From: Aquimarina acroporae
GTDB taxonomy: Bacteria; Bacteroidota; Bacteroidia; Flavobacteriales; Flavobacteriaceae
Direction of reading: 5' to 3'
DNA: 64,000 nucleotides
Assembly: GCF_023195925.1 (NCBI RefSeq)
Contig: NZ_JALPRE010000001.1
Span: forward strand, 372,001-436,000
Shown: piece after piece, positions 17,340-24,623 of the stretch
Numbering within the stretch: position 1 is the stretch's first letter
Layout of the letters: every line of letters begins with the position of its first letter
The notes under the pieces: generated by a model
What the model was told of the DNA's origin: nothing
The model's input: the letters and a program-made list of their open reading frames with translations, nothing else
Database searches by the model: none
Translations under genes and position numbers: made by a program

Positions 17340-18206
17340 TTATAAAAATTCATTAATTAATTCTGCTATTTCTTTATACCGCTCTTCTAGATGTAAATGG
17401 TGTCCTCCATCAATCCAATGAAGTTCTGCGTTTTGAAACTTATCGAGCCTGGAGTTATGCACACCTTCTGTAAATAGCCCTTGTTTGCCAAGTATCACAA
17501 GAACCTTGCAAGATATAGCACTTATAAAAGATTGAGCCTGGCGCTCTGTCATTCTAAAACATTCAGGAAGGGTAATGCGGGGATCATGACACCAACGATA
17601 GCCTTCTTGAACCTGAATGATCGATCTATCTACCAAACATGTAGACGCATCTGAAGAAATTACCCCAACACTGTTCTTCATACGATCGTGTATGGCATCA
17701 CTTTTAGAAGCAAACTGATATTCGTGAGAAGGCAAGAAACCATATAGTTGTGTTTTTTTTGCCATTTTAAGTTGCTTCACAGATTTACTAAAATGAGAAA
17801 CTATATCATCTTCCTTTATAACGAAAGGAGCTCCTAATCCGTCCAGAAACACCATCTTTTCTACCAATTCTGGCATAGTTCCAGCGACAATAGATGCTAT
17901 TCCTGTACCCATTGAGTGAGCGACTATACTAACTCGCGACAATTGTAGCGTTTCTATAACTTTAATAATATCAAGAGCGTAATCCCATAGGTAGTAAGAT
18001 TGTTGTAAGCTTCGATGATCAGAATGACCATGGCCGGCTAAATCTATTGCAACAAAATAAATGTCCTCAGAAAAGATTGAAGCAATTTTCTCGAAACTAT
18101 TGGCATTGTCTAGCCAGCCATGAATCCCAAGAACCGTTTTGGTTTTATTATTTCCCCAAGTTCTAGCCTTTATCTGGAATGCATCAATATCTAATGTTAA
18201 TTCCAT
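17340..18206 (-). CDS. Alpha/beta hydrolase
   Basis: 288 residues from the ATG at 18206, two bases after the ligase stop. Motifs: oxyanion region GIHGWLDNANSF (27-38), nucleophile elbow VAHSMGTG with Ser98, and the catalytic His in GGHHLHLEER near 269-270; an acid would lie around the VILGKQGLFTEG strand. In context with a carrier protein and a ligase it could be a thioesterase that releases product from the carrier or removes misprimed acyl groups. Similar hydrolases accompany decarboxylase/ligase/ACP sets in exosortase-associated loci. The family is certain, the substrate unknown. Confidence 0.82.
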   Translation of the reverse strand: MELTLDIDAFQIKARTWGNNKTKTVLGIHGWLDNANSFEKIASIFSEDIYFVAIDLAGHGHSDHRSLQQSYYLWDYALDIIKVIETLQLSRVSIVAHSMGTGIASIVAGTMPELVEKMVFLDGLGAPFVIKEDDIVSHFSKSVKQLKMAKKTQLYGFLPSHEYQFASKSDAIHDRMKNSVGVISSDASTCLVDRSIIQVQEGYRWCHDPRITLPECFRMTERQAQSFISAISCKVLVILGKQGLFTEGVHNSRLDKFQNAELHWIDGGHHLHLEERYKEIAELINEFL

Positions 18207-18208
18207 AA

Positions 18209-19792
18209 TCAAACCGATATTGAAGCCACATTTGTCACCATCATTTCTAAGGCTTTTTTCTTGAGAGAAACTATATCAAATTTGCCATTTGGCGTTTTAG
18301 GAATAGTACTTAATAAATGAATGTATTCGGGTATTTTATAATGTTCTAAATGCTTGTGACAAGAAACTAGTATTTCTTTCTTAGATATTGTTTCTTCATT
18401 TTCCAACACTACAAAGGCAAACAGTGCTTCTCCATAATCTTCATGCGGAACACCTGTGATTACCGTAGAATGCACCCCTGGTATATTGGTAATAAAATCT
18501 TCAACCTCCTTAGGGCTCACTTTTATCCCTCGAGAATTGATCATGTGATCCATTCTTCCTTTGAAATATAAGTACCCATCTTCATCGAGGGTACAGAAAT
18601 CACCCGTATACAGTACTTTCTCCCCTGGATACATTCCCTCTTTTAGCTTTTGGGCTGTCTTCTCGGGTTTGTTCCAATATCCTTGCATCACATTCGCTCC
18701 TCTTATCACCAATTGTCCAACCGTATTAGGTGATGTAATCCGATGGTTATTTTGATCTACTAACCATAGTTCTGTATTTGGGATAGGAATACCAACGCTA
18801 TTGGGTTTATTATCTATCTCCGCAGGAGGTAAATACGTACATCTTTTACATTCAGTTAAACCATACATAGAAAAGATATTAGCATCGGGGAATAATTTTT
18901 TGATCATATCAATATTATCCTTGGTAAGTGCTGCCCCAGTATTGGTGACCATTCGAACACTAGATAATTCTAATTGATGCTTTATATTTTGCTCATATAA
19001 CAACATAATCATTGTTGGCACTGCGGGTAAAATGGTTACTTTTTCCTTAATAATTCTTTTCAATAAAAATATTGGCCAGGTAAATTCCTTTTCTAATACA
19101 AGTGTAGCTCCTTGAGATATACACATAATCATTTGATAGAGTCCATAGTCAAATGATAAGGGCAAAGCACATAATACTTTGTCCTGTTTTTGATAGTTCA
19201 GATAGGTATTAAGAGCGCTCGTTGCAGCAATCATATTTTCATGAGACAACATTACTCCTTTTGGTTCTCCAGTTGAACCTGATGTATATAGAATTGCTGC
19301 CAAATCAATACTTATCAATCCGAAGGAGCATAATATATCCTTCTGTTCTCTTATGGCTATTTCATATTTTTTAAAAAAGTTTTGATCTAGATTTGAGTTT
19401 TGATTTACAACTATAACCGATGTAAGTTTCGAATCGATAAGAAGTTTTTGATGTTGTTCTACAATCTCAAAATCTGTGATTAGTATCGTCGCACCAGAAT
19501 CTTCAATGATATATGATAATTTATTGGGCTTTATCTCGGTTCCAACAGGAACCACTATTGCTCCTGTTTTTAATACAGCCCAAAAAGAAACTATAGTTTC
19601 TATGGTATTTCCCAAGAGAAGTATTACCCGATCTCCTCGTTTTACACCTTGCTGTTGAAGACTGATTGCAAGGTTGTTTGACAATGAGTGTAGTTCTGAA
19701 AATGTAACAGATTTTTCTAAAAAAGATACTGCTATTTTTTTGGAATACAGACGTGCTGACTCTTCCAAGAAATTTTGCATTTTTGGTATCAT
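18209..19792 (-). CDS. AMP-forming acyl/aminoacyl ligase (class I adenylating enzyme)
   Basis: A 527-residue ANL-superfamily enzyme. Core motifs: P-loop AAILYTSGSTGEPKGVMLS near 165-185, A5 MYGLTE followed by CKRCTYLPP, A7 YTGDFCTLDEDGYLYFKGR, hinge MINSRGIKVSP, and the catalytic C-terminal Lys in PKTPNGKFD. The GLTE(C/A)xRxTYLPP pattern resembles ligases associated with exosortase A loci and carrier-protein loading. It would activate a carboxylic or amino acid as adenylate and load it on the adjacent carrier protein. Substrate cannot be read from the sequence. It sits between the ACP and hydrolase genes on the same strand. Confidence 0.88.
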   Translation of the reverse strand: MIPKMQNFLEESARLYSKKIAVSFLEKSVTFSELHSLSNNLAISLQQQGVKRGDRVILLLGNTIETIVSFWAVLKTGAIVVPVGTEIKPNKLSYIIEDSGATILITDFEIVEQHQKLLIDSKLTSVIVVNQNSNLDQNFFKKYEIAIREQKDILCSFGLISIDLAAILYTSGSTGEPKGVMLSHENMIAATSALNTYLNYQKQDKVLCALPLSFDYGLYQMIMCISQGATLVLEKEFTWPIFLLKRIIKEKVTILPAVPTMIMLLYEQNIKHQLELSSVRMVTNTGAALTKDNIDMIKKLFPDANIFSMYGLTECKRCTYLPPAEIDNKPNSVGIPIPNTELWLVDQNNHRITSPNTVGQLVIRGANVMQGYWNKPEKTAQKLKEGMYPGEKVLYTGDFCTLDEDGYLYFKGRMDHMINSRGIKVSPKEVEDFITNIPGVHSTVITGVPHEDYGEALFAFVVLENEETISKKEILVSCHKHLEHYKIPEYIHLLSTIPKTPNGKFDIVSLKKKALEMMVTNVASISV

Positions 19793-19880
19793 TACTATTG
19801 TATTTAATAAGTTAAAATAAGAAGCAGCATATGTGCTTCAAAAATGTGAATTACCTCTAAATTTAATATACCCGGCCCTT

Positions 19881-20165
19881 CTAACTTGATGAGACTGAAA
19901 CTGACGCTTTCAAATTCATCTCAAAAAGCACATAATCGTATATGGTTTGTAATGTGTTAAAATGTCTTGCCTCTATGGTATCAGCATTTACTACGAAACC
20001 ATTGATGTTATCTTCGAGATAGGTTAGAAAAAACATAGAAGAAAGTGAATCTATTCCTAAGTCATTTTTAAGGTGTGAGTCTAACTGAATTTGTTCTTTG
20101 GTTATATTTGGTATGCTATCTAGCAAACCTTCTTTTATAGTGTCTAGTATTTTAAGAGTATTCAT
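19881..20165 (-). CDS. Acyl/peptidyl carrier protein
   Basis: A 94-residue four-helix carrier protein. The phosphopantetheine site is LGIDSLS with Ser40, preceded by an acidic helix (SHLKNDLG) and followed by a recognition helix (SSMFFLTYLED). A hydrophilic Ser-rich tail follows. It is distinct from the housekeeping AcpP (which has the DSLD signature and is linked to fabF) and lies 14 bases after the PLP decarboxylase stop, so it is a dedicated carrier for this cassette, probably loaded by the downstream AMP ligase. Confidence 0.88.
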   Translation of the reverse strand: MNTLKILDTIKEGLLDSIPNITKEQIQLDSHLKNDLGIDSLSSMFFLTYLEDNINGFVVNADTIEARHFNTLQTIYDYVLFEMNLKASVSVSSS

Positions 20166-20179
20166 GATGTTAAGTTTAG

Positions 20180-21451
20180 TTAATTGATAAGAAGCTCATT
20201 TTGATGTACATTAATTTCAATTTGCTTATTTATAATATCACTTGTTGTATCTCTTTCTCGTATAAGATGAGTTTTACCTTTAAAAACGAGAATCTCGGAA
20301 GGATACCCATGACTATGAAAAAGTACTGGTGACGAAGTAGGACCATATGCTCCAGACATTTTTATAGATAGAATATCATTAACAGCGACCTCTTTAAGTA
20401 AAATATTACGCCCGATAATGTCATCTGGACTGCATAAAGGTCCAGACACTTGATACTCTTTATTTGTAGCTTCAATTGCAGCGGATATGTTCTCCATAGG
20501 AAAATTACGCTTCACTACTCGTCCTGATCCTGCCGCTGCAGAATGGCAATTGGTGCCGCCATCGGTTACAGCAAATATTTTACCGTGATTAGATTTTAAA
20601 TTATTGACCTGAACTACCATTGAGCCGGCAGTCCCTATAATAAATCTTCCAGATTCCATTATAATTCTAGTATTGGGGTATTTATCATTAAATTGAAGAA
20701 ATAATGGTTTCATAAGGCTCGTAAATGTTTCTATATCTAATTCGGTTTGATTTGAGAAATATGGTATTCCCATTCCACCACCTACATCAACCATAGAAAA
20801 ATCGTAATTGTATTTTTGAGATACCTGTTCATAAAGCTTTAAAATATACTTTGTATTTTCATATACTGAAGCTGCATCTAATATGTTCGTGCCATTATAC
20901 ACATGAATTCCTTTTACCAAAACGTTTGGCATGTCTATATAATTGCCAAAATTCTTTATTGCACGCTGTTCTTCTATTCCGAAATGAGTTGGCCTCCCTC
21001 CCATTTTCCAAGGAGATCCTTCTGCAGAAAAATCTGGATTAATCCTTATTGCAACATTGGCAGTTACCCCAATCTTTTTCGCAAAATTTGATACTCTTTG
21101 TAGTTCAATTTCAGATTCTACCACTATTGCAAAAATGTTTAAAGAAATCGCTTTTTTAAGTTCATAATCTTTTTTGCACGGCCCCAGATAAATAATATCT
21201 GATGGAGAAACTCCTGCTTTAAGAGCTATTTCCATTTCAGTTACCGAACAAACTTCGGTGCATGCGCCAGAAGATCTCAGTAATTTTACCAGCGAGATAT
21301 TTGGGTTTACCTTTAACGCATAGAATACATCTACACAATCTGGCAATGCGTTTTTAAGAGTTTTATAATTATTGATTAACTGTTCTCCATCATATATATA
21401 AGAAGGAGTTCCGTATTTTTCTACGGCTGAAAATATATCAGATTTATTCAT
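20180..21451 (-). CDS. PLP-dependent decarboxylase, fold type III (LysA/ornithine decarboxylase-like)
   Basis: A 423-residue alanine-racemase-fold decarboxylase. Lys47 in VFYALKVNPN is the PLP Schiff-base lysine. Other marks are GIHVYNGTNI, the phosphate-binding DVGGGMGIPY, ESGRFIIGTAG, the GPLCSPDDIIG segment with the intersubunit catalytic Cys and Asp, and MSGAYG. Family members decarboxylate D-meso-diaminopimelate, ornithine, lysine or related acids. Association with an ACP and AMP ligase rather than lysine genes suggests the exosortase-associated or natural-product branch, not housekeeping LysA. It is the first gene of the cassette; a 7-bp inverted repeat lies 17 bases before its ATG. Confidence 0.87.
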   Translation of the reverse strand: MNKSDIFSAVEKYGTPSYIYDGEQLINNYKTLKNALPDCVDVFYALKVNPNISLVKLLRSSGACTEVCSVTEMEIALKAGVSPSDIIYLGPCKKDYELKKAISLNIFAIVVESEIELQRVSNFAKKIGVTANVAIRINPDFSAEGSPWKMGGRPTHFGIEEQRAIKNFGNYIDMPNVLVKGIHVYNGTNILDAASVYENTKYILKLYEQVSQKYNYDFSMVDVGGGMGIPYFSNQTELDIETFTSLMKPLFLQFNDKYPNTRIIMESGRFIIGTAGSMVVQVNNLKSNHGKIFAVTDGGTNCHSAAAGSGRVVKRNFPMENISAAIEATNKEYQVSGPLCSPDDIIGRNILLKEVAVNDILSIKMSGAYGPTSSPVLFHSHGYPSEILVFKGKTHLIRERDTTSDIINKQIEINVHQNELLIN

Positions 21452-21467
21452 TCTAATTGGATTTGAA

Positions 21468-21488
21468 AAAGTAGTTTAATCCTACTTT
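21468..21488. repeat. Inverted repeat in the leader of the decarboxylase cassette
   Basis: AAAGTAG (21468-21474) and CTACTTT (21482-21488) are perfect complements with a 7-base spacer, immediately upstream of the decarboxylase ATG at 21451. It could be an operator or an mRNA hairpin affecting translation. Seven-base arms in AT-rich DNA may occur by chance. Confidence 0.35.
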
Positions 21489-21569
21489 AACTATTGATAA
21501 TTTGTGAGATAAATGGGTACAACTTATTTGTCATACCTAGTTTTAAATTAAAAAGAGAAATAAAGCTAA

Positions 21570-21592
21570 ATTGGGTTAGTAGTATACCCAAT
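21570..21592 (-). terminator. Terminator-like hairpin after the NTF2-like gene
   Basis: On the minus strand ATTGGGT pairs with ACCCAAT (arms 21592-21586 and 21576-21570) across a 9-base loop, five bases past the stop at 21597, with a T-rich sequence following. It separates this gene from the decarboxylase cassette on the same strand. Confidence 0.5.
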
Positions 21593-21596
21593 AACT

Positions 21597-22142
21597 CTAT
21601 TTATCTGCATTGAACATATCATATTCTATAAGCCATGTACCATTCTCTTTTTTCCAGAGAATTACATAAGAGCCTTCAAAAATTGGAGATGGAGATGAGT
21701 TAACATAGCCCAACATATGACATCTTTGAAAAGCAACATCCATATTTCCGAAAAACTGCAATTCATCTTGAAAAAATTCCACCCGATCTACATCTTTTAC
21801 GCTTAAAGAAAATTCTTTCTCTATTTCTAACCTGCCAATTCTTGGCTTTTTACCAGGTTTCATAAAGACAGCATTTTTGCTGGTATACTCCTCCGAAATA
21901 CCTTTAGGATCCTTATTCTTCCATTTTGCTTCAAACCTTCGATCTGCCTTATCGATAAGGTGTGCTTGAATCAGGAGTTCTTTTTTTGTGATTTTTTCCT
22001 TTCCATAGTAGCTTACAACAGAATTTTTGTAATCGATCGTTATCGTATCTGAAATTGGAATTTTTACGAATGAAACGAATACTATCACTCCAATTAAAAG
22101 TACTATAGAAAGTACTGTTTGTTTGTAACTAATTGTCTTCAT
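21597..22142 (-). CDS. Membrane-anchored NTF2-like (SnoaL/DUF4440-type) protein
   Basis: A 181-residue protein. An N-terminal hydrophobic segment (VLSIVLLIGVIVFVSFV) acts as anchor or signal. The exported part, residues about 60-181, has the NTF2-like cone fold pattern: helix with KADRRFEAKWKNKDPKGI, strand EEYTSKNAVFMKPGKKPRIGR, then strands VEFFQDELQFFGNMDVAFQRCHM and GSYVILWKKENGTWLIEYDMFN. Such domains bind small ligands or act as simple isomerases. It is divergent from the Crp-type regulator (258-base spacer), so regulation by it is plausible. Function unknown. Confidence 0.7.
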   Translation of the reverse strand: MKTISYKQTVLSIVLLIGVIVFVSFVKIPISDTITIDYKNSVVSYYGKEKITKKELLIQAHLIDKADRRFEAKWKNKDPKGISEEYTSKNAVFMKPGKKPRIGRLEIEKEFSLSVKDVDRVEFFQDELQFFGNMDVAFQRCHMLGYVNSSPSPIFEGSYVILWKKENGTWLIEYDMFNADK

Positions 22143-22399
22143 TTTGAGTTTTGGTTTTAAGAGTTAATAATCAAGAAATTAGAATTCGAAATTATTTCAA
22201 CCTAAGCTCGTTCGATATAAAAATTCTAACACTAAAATTCTTTATTATTTAGTATCAACCATCTATTTTTATGTGTTTAACTTAAAAAAAATATGTCAAA
22301 ATGATAATAAAAACTCTAATACAATGTTAATAGTCTAATTATTTAACAAAAATCGATAGTCAGTCGTAAATATTTTTAAAATAAGTTGTCTATCGGTAT

Positions 22400-23050
22400 A
22401 TGCCATTTTCATTATTTGATTTATTGATAAACGAAGGTTTGTATGAGAGTCATTCATATAAACAAAATGAAATTATTAAGCATCAACATAATGCTCACCA
22501 TAAGAAAATATACTTTGTAAAAAGAGGTTTCCTAAAACTAAGTTATTCAAGAGAAGATGGAGAAGAAACAATTCCTATTTTATTGAGTGAAAATCAATTT
22601 TTTGGATCTATACAAGTTTTTAATGAATGCCATTATGATTATAACTATGAAACTATACATCCAGAAACATTGATTTATGAATTTAAGATTCTAACGGTAA
22701 AATCTTATATCCAAAACGATAATAATTTACATGAAAAATTATGCGCACTAATTGGGATGGAGTACATTATGCTCGAAAAAAGGATAAAATTACTGCAAAG
22801 ACAATTTGTAAAACAACGGGTTATAGAAACCTTATTAGAATTTAAAGAAAGAAATTACCATCAAGTTACACCAAGTAAAATACAATTGTTTATTCCTATG
22901 ACGCAGGAGGAATTCTCAAATTACATTAGAGCTTCAAGAGTCATAACTAACAAAGTGATCAATGATTTAAGAAAGGAACTTTTAATTGAGTGCCAACACA
23001 ATAGCATAATAATAAATAAAAGCTTTTTTGATGCCTACCCGTGTTGGTAA
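22400..23050 (+). CDS. Crp/Fnr-family transcriptional regulator
   Basis: A 216-residue protein with an N-terminal cupin-like cNMP-binding fold (IKHQHNAHHKKIYFVKRGFLKLSYS, then EETIPILLSENQFFGS) and a long dimer helix (LHEKLCALIGMEYIMLEKRIKLLQRQFV). The C-terminal winged helix (MTQEEFSNYIRASRVITNKV) binds DNA. The canonical cAMP-contacting Arg-Ser is not seen and there is no Fnr Cys cluster, so the ligand is unknown. This is the common flavobacterial YeiL-like form. It diverges from the NTF2-like gene. A hairpin at its 3' end overlaps the final codons. Confidence 0.85.
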   Translation: MPFSLFDLLINEGLYESHSYKQNEIIKHQHNAHHKKIYFVKRGFLKLSYSREDGEETIPILLSENQFFGSIQVFNECHYDYNYETIHPETLIYEFKILTVKSYIQNDNNLHEKLCALIGMEYIMLEKRIKLLQRQFVKQRVIETLLEFKERNYHQVTPSKIQLFIPMTQEEFSNYIRASRVITNKVINDLRKELLIECQHNSIIINKSFFDAYPCW

Positions 23051-23069
23051 CTGATCAAAAAAGCCTTTT
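23022..23069 (+). terminator. Hairpin overlapping the 3' end of the crp-type gene
   Basis: GCTTTTTTGAT (23022-23032) pairs perfectly with ATCAAAAAAGC (23054-23064); the last C starts a CTTTTTG tract. The stop codon is in the 21-base loop. It could terminate this gene; the convergent barrel gene ends 31 bases further on. Confidence 0.5.
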
Positions 23070-23099
23070 TGAATTAGCCTAGATTGAAAAACTCAATCC

Positions 23100-23657
23100 T
23101 TATAATTTATATCCAAAGGATAATTGAATTGTTCTATTATTTCCTTCAGCACCACCTGGAATTCCTTCATCATCTACGATATTTGATAGTCCAAAATCAT
23201 ATCTAAGGTCTGCAAAGAAGTTTTCTGTAATATTCACACCTACACCTGCCACTGCACTAAAATCAAACGTATTAAAATTAGCATCTATACCAGCATTATC
23301 TTCCCACTCCCAAATCTTAAGCCCAACTTGAGGACCAATATGTACATTAACCAAATTAGAAAAATTATATTTCAAGAAAATGGGTAATTGTAAGTAATCT
23401 ACTCGAAGTGTTTCGTCGTCATTACCTTTAGAAGAGTACTGAAATTCAGGCTGAAGACTTAACTTTTCTTTAATTGGAAATTCTGCTAAAAAACCAACAA
23501 CGATACCAAAACGGTTATCTTCCAAATTTTCGGGAATGTCATCTGAACTAATTGAACTCAGGTTTGCTCCTAATCGAATTCCATAGGTACTTTCCTGGGC
23601 CTCACCCCAATAAAACGTTAAAAATAAGAAAGTTACGCACAGTAATGTTTTTTTCAT
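23100..23657 (-). CDS. Outer-membrane beta-barrel protein (PorT-like)
   Basis: A 185-residue protein with a signal peptide (MKKTLLCVTFLFLTFYWGEA, cut before QES). The mature part matches the small OMP_b-brl_2/PorT-type barrel pattern: YGIRLGANLSSIS, RFGIVVGFLAEFPI, KLSLQPEFQYSSKGND, YLQLPIFLKYNF, VNVHIGPQVGLKI, NFFADLRYDFGLSNI, terminal IQLSFGYKL. PorT itself functions in T9SS assembly, but this shorter barrel family is large and mostly uncharacterised, so the role is unknown. It stands alone and converges on the Crp-type gene. Confidence 0.75.
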   Translation of the reverse strand: MKKTLLCVTFLFLTFYWGEAQESTYGIRLGANLSSISSDDIPENLEDNRFGIVVGFLAEFPIKEKLSLQPEFQYSSKGNDDETLRVDYLQLPIFLKYNFSNLVNVHIGPQVGLKIWEWEDNAGIDANFNTFDFSAVAGVGVNITENFFADLRYDFGLSNIVDDEGIPGGAEGNNRTIQLSFGYKL

Positions 23658-23718
23658 AGTTTAAAATTAAGTTAATAGTTGGGGTACTTCTTATAGCAAA
23701 TATACAGATTTTATGAAA

Positions 23719-24618
23719 TTAGTTGTTTTTTAATTTTTCATTATACAGAGACTTTATAATTCCATCTGATAATCCAATTTTAGGTACGTAAATATCTTTG
23801 GCTCCGCTCCATTTCATGGCTGACAGGTATATACGAGCAGCGGGAATAATAACATCTGCCCTATCTTGATTCAAATTTAATTGCCAAATTCGCTCCTCAT
23901 ATGTAAGAGAATTTAATAATTTATAATAGGAACTTAAATATAAAAATGATAGCGGTTTACCAGTACTCTTCCCACTATTTTTGAAAATATTATTAATATT
24001 TCCACCTGAACCGATAAGAGAAATTCTGGAATAGTCTTTTACATGAACTCTTATCCATTGCTCTACTTCTGTCCAGGTATGATCAGGAACCAGATCATTT
24101 AATAACCTTACGGTCCCTAATTTGAAAGATTTCGATACAATAGTTTTTCCATTATGAAAAAGTGTGAATTCTGTACTTCCTCCTCCTACATCCACGTATA
24201 AGTATGTTGCATCAGTATTAATTAATTCATTCAGATCGGTCATCGCTATAATAGCAGCTTCATCTTTACCATCAATAATATCAATTTGAATTCCGGTCTT
24301 TTCCTTGATTAATTGAACTACTTCTTTTCCGTTTTCGGCTTCACGCATTGCCGAGGTTGCACATGCTTTATATCGTACAACTTTATGGGTTTTCATTAAT
24401 AATTGATATGCCTGCATGGCATCGATCATTCTTATTATGTTCTCTTCAGATACCTTTCTATCTTTAAACACATCTGCTCCTAGACGAATAGGAACCCTTA
24501 CCAAACTTGTTTTTTTAAATCGTGGTGTTTTTCCTTCTTCTTCGTGGATACTACTAATTAATAATCTTACAGCATTCGAACCAATATCAATAGCCGCGTA
24601 TTTTTCTATCGTTAACAA
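23719..24618 (-). CDS. ppx: Exopolyphosphatase / Ppx-GppA family phosphatase
   Basis: 299 residues. ASKHA-fold motifs: AAIDIGSNAVRLLI (phosphate 1), YVDVGGGSTEF (phosphate 2) and LIGSGGNINN (adenosine-like). It lacks the HD and C-terminal domains of long E. coli Ppx, as is usual for short Bacteroidota Ppx2-type proteins. It hydrolyses polyphosphate or pppGpp. The only start that gives the conserved N-terminus is TTG at 24618; there is no in-frame ATG before the AIDIGSN motif. It follows ppk1 by five bases in the sixA-ppk1-ppx operon, so synthesis and breakdown of polyP are co-transcribed. Confidence 0.9.
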   Translation of the reverse strand: MLTIEKYAAIDIGSNAVRLLISSIHEEEGKTPRFKKTSLVRVPIRLGADVFKDRKVSEENIIRMIDAMQAYQLLMKTHKVVRYKACATSAMREAENGKEVVQLIKEKTGIQIDIIDGKDEAAIIAMTDLNELINTDATYLYVDVGGGSTEFTLFHNGKTIVSKSFKLGTVRLLNDLVPDHTWTEVEQWIRVHVKDYSRISLIGSGGNINNIFKNSGKSTGKPLSFLYLSSYYKLLNSLTYEERIWQLNLNQDRADVIIPAARIYLSAMKWSGAKDIYVPKIGLSDGIIKSLYNEKLKNN

Positions 24619-24623
24619 AATAA

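Noticed and set aside
18206-18212. TTG start two codons upstream for the alpha/beta hydrolase
   Set aside because: An ATG at 18206 lies just after the ligase stop and avoids overlapping it; the two extra residues add no motif.
20180-21451. Calling the PLP decarboxylase lysA
   Set aside because: Motifs fit the superfamily but its place next to a carrier protein and ligase argues against housekeeping lysine synthesis; left without a symbol.
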